A stretch of DNA of 64,000 nucleotides from Capsicum annuum (taxonomy: Eukaryota; Streptophyta; Magnoliopsida; Solanales; Solanaceae). The notes under the pieces were generated by a model, which worked only from the letters and a program-made list of their open reading frames with translations, was not told the DNA's origin and made no database searches. A program made the position numbers and the translations under genes. Every line of letters begins with the position of its first letter. The stretch's first letter is position 1. Positions 59,808 through 64,000 of the stretch are shown here, piece by piece. The stretch spans positions 46,401,403-46,465,402 of the forward strand of contig NC_061121.1 of the NCBI RefSeq assembly GCF_002878395.1, written 5' to 3'.

Positions 59808-61030
59808 TTGCTAATAATTTAGCATATTTGTTATTGTTATTATGGGATCCTAAGATGTAAGGACATTTTATTTATTTATGAGTGTCAATTGGGGGTTTTG
59901 TGAACTTTTGTTGCTTTTCACAAAGTTTTTGGTTTAATAGGTGTCATGTTACATCAATTCAAACTTGTTGCATTTGTTCAATTAAGATCTTATAATGTAG
60001 TGACATTCTCTAGTCTAATTATTTTTATTTATGTATTCTGATTTATCCACTAGATTAATTTGGTCAGTTCTTTGCATCTAATTTTAACGTAACCACTATA
60101 TTTTGATTTGTCCTAATTTTGCAAAAATTTCATAGTTGGACCTTAAACCTCTTTGATATGATAGAAGTTATTAATATATTGAGAGTTGCTTTGCTTGCAT
60201 AATACATGGTGCTACGTAGAAAATATTTTTTTAAGACGGAAATAGTGCAAATATATTTCGTGTTTTTAATTCAACTTAAGCTGATGAAATTAATTCAATA
60301 GTCAACGCTATTCATTTTTAATCTAAAATAATCTTTGAGGTTGCTTTTGTAATGTTGGTTACATTTTTAATATTATTTGTATTAGTTACCAATTTATAGA
60401 TGAGTGATATTGGAGTAGTCAGACTATTCCTGAACCTGTACTTGTCTATGGCGTCGTTTCTCATGAAATTTGAGTAGATTTTTTGAATATGAGACTTTCT
60501 ACATTAAAAATATTCTCTTAAGCAATATTCGTGTTTGGATGGCAGTTTATAAGTTCAGCTTCATGAAAATTTTATATTTCCCGACAAGGTTCTACCATGT
60601 GATACTCTTTAATGAAACTTTAATATTATTTAATTGTGTTCACTGATTTTACTTGGTAGACTGAAAATGCTGAGAATGTTCTTATAATTTATTTGATAAA
60701 TTATTAGAGTTCTTGTAACTCATGCTATATTAATTGTATTCTGAATCAAAGTGATAAAACTATTTAAAGTGCCTTGTCTCGTATTTGAGAAACTTATGTA
60801 TAATAAGGATTCATTTTATTTTTTTGATATAGTTATTTCCAAATTTGTACAATAGAGACTCATCTCTCTTCCAAAGAGATTTTTTGAAAAGTAATACCTT
60901 TATAATAATTATGTTTATGGTATTGACATGTTATTTAGAATAGAACCCCAAAAAGAGTTATTTAAAGAATATTAATATAATTTATATAATAAAATAATTT
61001 TTTAATATAATTATTATTTTATGTGCCACT
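59808..61030. other. AT-rich DNA, nothing recognised
   Basis: No open frame of note, repeat or RNA gene seen on either strand. Confidence 0.45.
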
Positions 61031-61839
61031 ATTTAGGGGCTCTTGTAAAAAAGGCCACTCTCTAAGCTTTTATTTACATCCTAGACACAAATTTTAGTGA
61101 ATGTTGAAAAAGACCACTATTTATGATGTCATCATTTGAAGTTCAAATGATGACATCTCTTGTCCCTATGTTTTAAAAAATACAAAATGCTCCCACCATC
61201 AAAGTTCTATAATATATTCAACCTTAGAACTCACGTTTTAGAAAATACAAATTAGTCACCTTTTATAAATATATTATATCCCAATTTACAAATAAAAAAT
61301 ACTAGCAAAATAATTTTGTACAGGTTGATTCTCCAACATTTAGGTTAATTTTCAACCAAAATTTAAAGTTTTTGACCAAAAAATCACTCCACACGATAAA
61401 AACCTCCTCAAGATCTTCCATTGTGGCCTTTTATAATTGTAGAAGAACGAAAAATTTCATCTATTATAGAATAAGCTTTTTTTTTGACAACTTTTTTTTT
61501 ATCATTTTCTGGTGATATTTGGTGGTTTATTTCAGTATTTCATTGATACATCTGATCTTAAGACATCCATCCCTATAGTTTACTCTGTTGAACAAATTTA
61601 CAATCATCAAGCTGTTAATAGTAGCCTCGACCACTACTGATTCATTATGTCGATTGCTGAATATATTATAGCAGGCGGTGATTATGGTGGTGAATATAAG
61701 GAGACTTCAAAGTGTTAGAAGTGTAAGTCTGTGAATAAGGTAAAGGTGCCCATCGTGTTGCGAAAATAATACGTATGGCGACATAGTTCATAGCATAATT
61801 AAACAATGGGAATTGAATTGTGAGCCCAACAAGTTGAGT

Positions 61840-63040
61840 ATCGGTTATTTGATGAATTCTTAAGGGAAAATCCATACATCGTTCATAACAAATGACAGGC
61901 AAGTGGGATTGTACATGCTTAATATTTCCCCTAATGGTTCTAGACCAGTTTTGAGGATAAAAATTGTTGAGAAGCACAAAGAAGAATAAGGAGAGAAAGG
62001 TTCAACAACACCATTCGATCCACTCGCACCCTCATACCCTACTCAATCGATAGTGGATGAGGGTATATTTCAAAAGGACGACATAGGTGATCACGATCAA
62101 ATGGATATGGATAAACCTTCAAGTGATGATGTAGACCATGGTGATTCTCTTGGATAGCCTAGTGGATCATAATCCAACTACAGCTATAATAATGGAACTA
62201 ATTTTCACATCTAATAGAAATTCAAAAGCAAGAGATGACTGGGACTATTGTTAAATAAAACTACGATTAAAAAGCTATTTTTTTTAAACCCACAAAGAGA
62301 AATTCAAGATATTACAAAGTGAGATGTGAATTTGAAAATTCTAAGTGGATATTACGAGCCAGTAAGTTTAGCATTTTAAAAAAGTTTCACATTTACAAAT
62401 ATATCGACGTTCACACGTGCGGGGTCAAATATATTATGGGAAACCACAAGGAATACTCACATGAATTAATTGCCTCAGTCGTTCTAGATGAATATATCCA
62501 TGATAAAGGGCCAATACCAAGAGAAATCAAGAGAATTATTTTCAGGGAGTTACAGTGCAGTTCGGGATATTATATAGTCCTGAAGGGCTGTGTAATTGCA
62601 AAAAACATAATTAGGGACACCCTGGAGCATGGCTATCGTGCTAGCTTATACCTATATGGTGACTATTATAAATAAGTGTTCCATCAATGCCATTGTAGTT
62701 AATGAAGAGCACAGGTTCAAATATTATTTCTTAGCTTATGAACCCTCACTTCGAGGATACTCTCACATGAGAAAGGTCATTTCTATTATGACACACATTT
62801 ATCCAACAAGTATAAGGGTGTGTTATTATTTGCCATCAGACAAAATACCGAGAAACACATATATCCAATAGCACTTTGTGTGGTGGACAAGGAAAATAAT
62901 GCATCATGGGAATTATTCTATATAAGATGCAGTTGATAGTAGCCGGTAATCTAGAGTTGTGCATCATCGCCGATAGGAACAAAAGCATAACTAATAAAGT
63001 TGCTAAAGTCTATAAACATGCCCATCATGGTCTATTATAA
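61840..63040 (+). pseudogene. MuDR/MULE transposase, truncated
   Basis: The best-preserved part, 62319-62675, reads KWILRASKFSILKKFHIYKY, HTCGVKYIMGNHKEYSHELI and PIPREIKRIIFRELQC: the DNA-binding N-terminal half of MuDR-like transposases. It continues in other frames with FKYYFLAYEPSLRGY, MRKVI (start of the catalytic domain), YPIALCVVDKENNASWELF and CIIADRNKSI, and ends at KVYKHAHHG where an LTR starts (63041). The C-terminal catalytic part and SWIM zinc finger are missing. Several frameshifts. Weak similarity may extend upstream to 61840. A terminal repeat may lie near 61030 (GCCACTATTTAGGGGC), unproven. Confidence 0.82.
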
Positions 63041-63362
63041 TGACCCTCCAGGGCATTTTCTAAATTTCCACACTATTTCAACGTTTAGAGTTTTTCCATA
63101 GTTATCGCAAGTTATTTATGACTTGCTGGAGATGATTTTTCAGTTTTGATTATCGGACAGTTCATTTGGTTTTAGAGCCAATTCCCTATTTTAAAGTTTG
63201 CACTGTTGAAAATTGGGTATCAAGCTTAAACTTTAGATTAAAGGCATCGTATGTTAATTCTAACAATTCGTTAGATCTGAAATGTCGATTTTAGGCTAGA
63301 GGGACCTTTGGTTTGGGTCTCGAGGTTTTCAGACTCATTTTAGGGTATTGGGTGAATTTTGG
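63041..63362 (+). repeat. LTR fragment inserted in the MULE pseudogene
   Basis: Starts TGACCCTCCAGGGCATTTTC, a start I recognise from Solanaceae retroelement LTRs, exactly where MULE homology ends. It is interrupted at 63363 by another repeat, so its length is unknown. Confidence 0.5.
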
Positions 63363-64000
63363 TGTCATGGCCCAAAATCTATAGGTCATGATGGAACTTG
63401 TCGCGGCGAACCTTGATAAGTAGGTCTATCACACAAACCCATACACAAAAGGGAAAAATTACATAAATAACCCCACGGTAAGGCTTCTAGAATGAAGATG
63501 AACCATACAAGTATAATAAATACAGAATAAAACATAACAATCTAGTCGTAACTCCTAAAACTAGGTGTCAATAGCATAAGAACATATCTAGTACAACTCG
63601 AATCCATAGAAATACATAAGATATCCAAATACAAGAGAAACTCTATCTCTGAAATGAAAGTAAAAACATAGTCTATAGAAAAAGGTAGTAGAAGACATTC
63701 GGACGCCTAAAAATCATCAACTACCTTGAAAGATCCAACAATCACCCGAGTCAAGTAATGTGCGGCGCACCCAAACCTGAATCTGTACCAAAAAGGTACA
63801 GTAGGAGTGAGTACGGTTCACTTGTACTCAGTTGGTATCATAGGCTGACCAAGCAAAGTAGAAAATAAAGTACACAAGATACACACTAAGGGCACGTCAC
63901 TTGCAATCAGAAAATGTCCTACAATGGTAGCCCACACCGCTTGAACTAATAGTTCTAATGTGTGTATGTGTGTGTATATATATATATATGTATATATATA
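63363..64000. repeat. Partial LTR-like repeat running off the window
   Basis: Begins TGTCATGGCCCAAAATC, like the TGTCACGACCCAAAATC start of common Solanaceae Gypsy LTRs. No coding sequence. It includes a (TG)n(TA)n microsatellite at 63959-64000. Confidence 0.5.

Noticed and set aside
1..64000. CRISPR arrays, operons or prokaryotic-type systems
   Set aside because: No regular repeat-spacer array is present. The tandem repeats seen are few-copy, irregular and sit inside plant transposable elements, and the gene structures are spliced.

Overview
This window is repeat-rich nuclear DNA from a dicot plant. Spliced genes, TS-type SINEs, long-LTR Tekay/Del-like Gypsy elements and the glucosyltransferase and RNA-helicase sequences point to Solanaceae (pepper, tobacco or nightshade type). 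The species cannot be fixed from sequence alone. Only one gene looks fully functional: a seven-exon DEAD-box RNA helicase of the RH22 type on the minus strand (30690-37711), whose reading frame stays open across all reconstructed splice junctions.

Layout. 1-1815: AT-rich, no gene recognised. 1816-15005: a glucosyltransferase (UGT) pseudogene on the minus strand, split by a Copia retrotransposon (2128-14822, target-site duplication CCACC) that is itself split by a Gypsy element (6559-13599, duplication CCTAT). 15006-16146: MITEs. 16147-26135: a roughly 10-kb Helitron with a decayed Rep/helicase gene on the minus strand. 27560-29725: a second UGT of the same family on the plus strand, also broken. 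Before the insertions the two UGTs formed a closely spaced head-to-head pair; the Helitron landed between them.

29726-37711: TS SINEs, a tRNA-like fragment and the RH22 gene. Exon 1 of RH22 exists in three tandem copies. 37712-41238: a terminal-inverted-repeat element and tandem repeats. 41239-57397: a second Gypsy element (Tekay/Del-like, with chromodomain remnant) whose 3' LTR was hit by a CACTA transposon (49359-55956, duplication ATC) and later lost its end. 57398-59807: inverted-repeat elements, one with a clean 9-bp target duplication. 61000-63040: a MULE transposase pseudogene cut by an LTR. 63041-64000: two LTR fragments running out of the window.

The genes do not form a pathway. The main content is a readable insertion history around two decayed UGT genes and one conserved housekeeping helicase. 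I found no convincing new biological system. The strongest points are the nested insertions with matching duplications, the triplicated 5' end of RH22, and the full-length Helitron with recognisable catalytic motifs.
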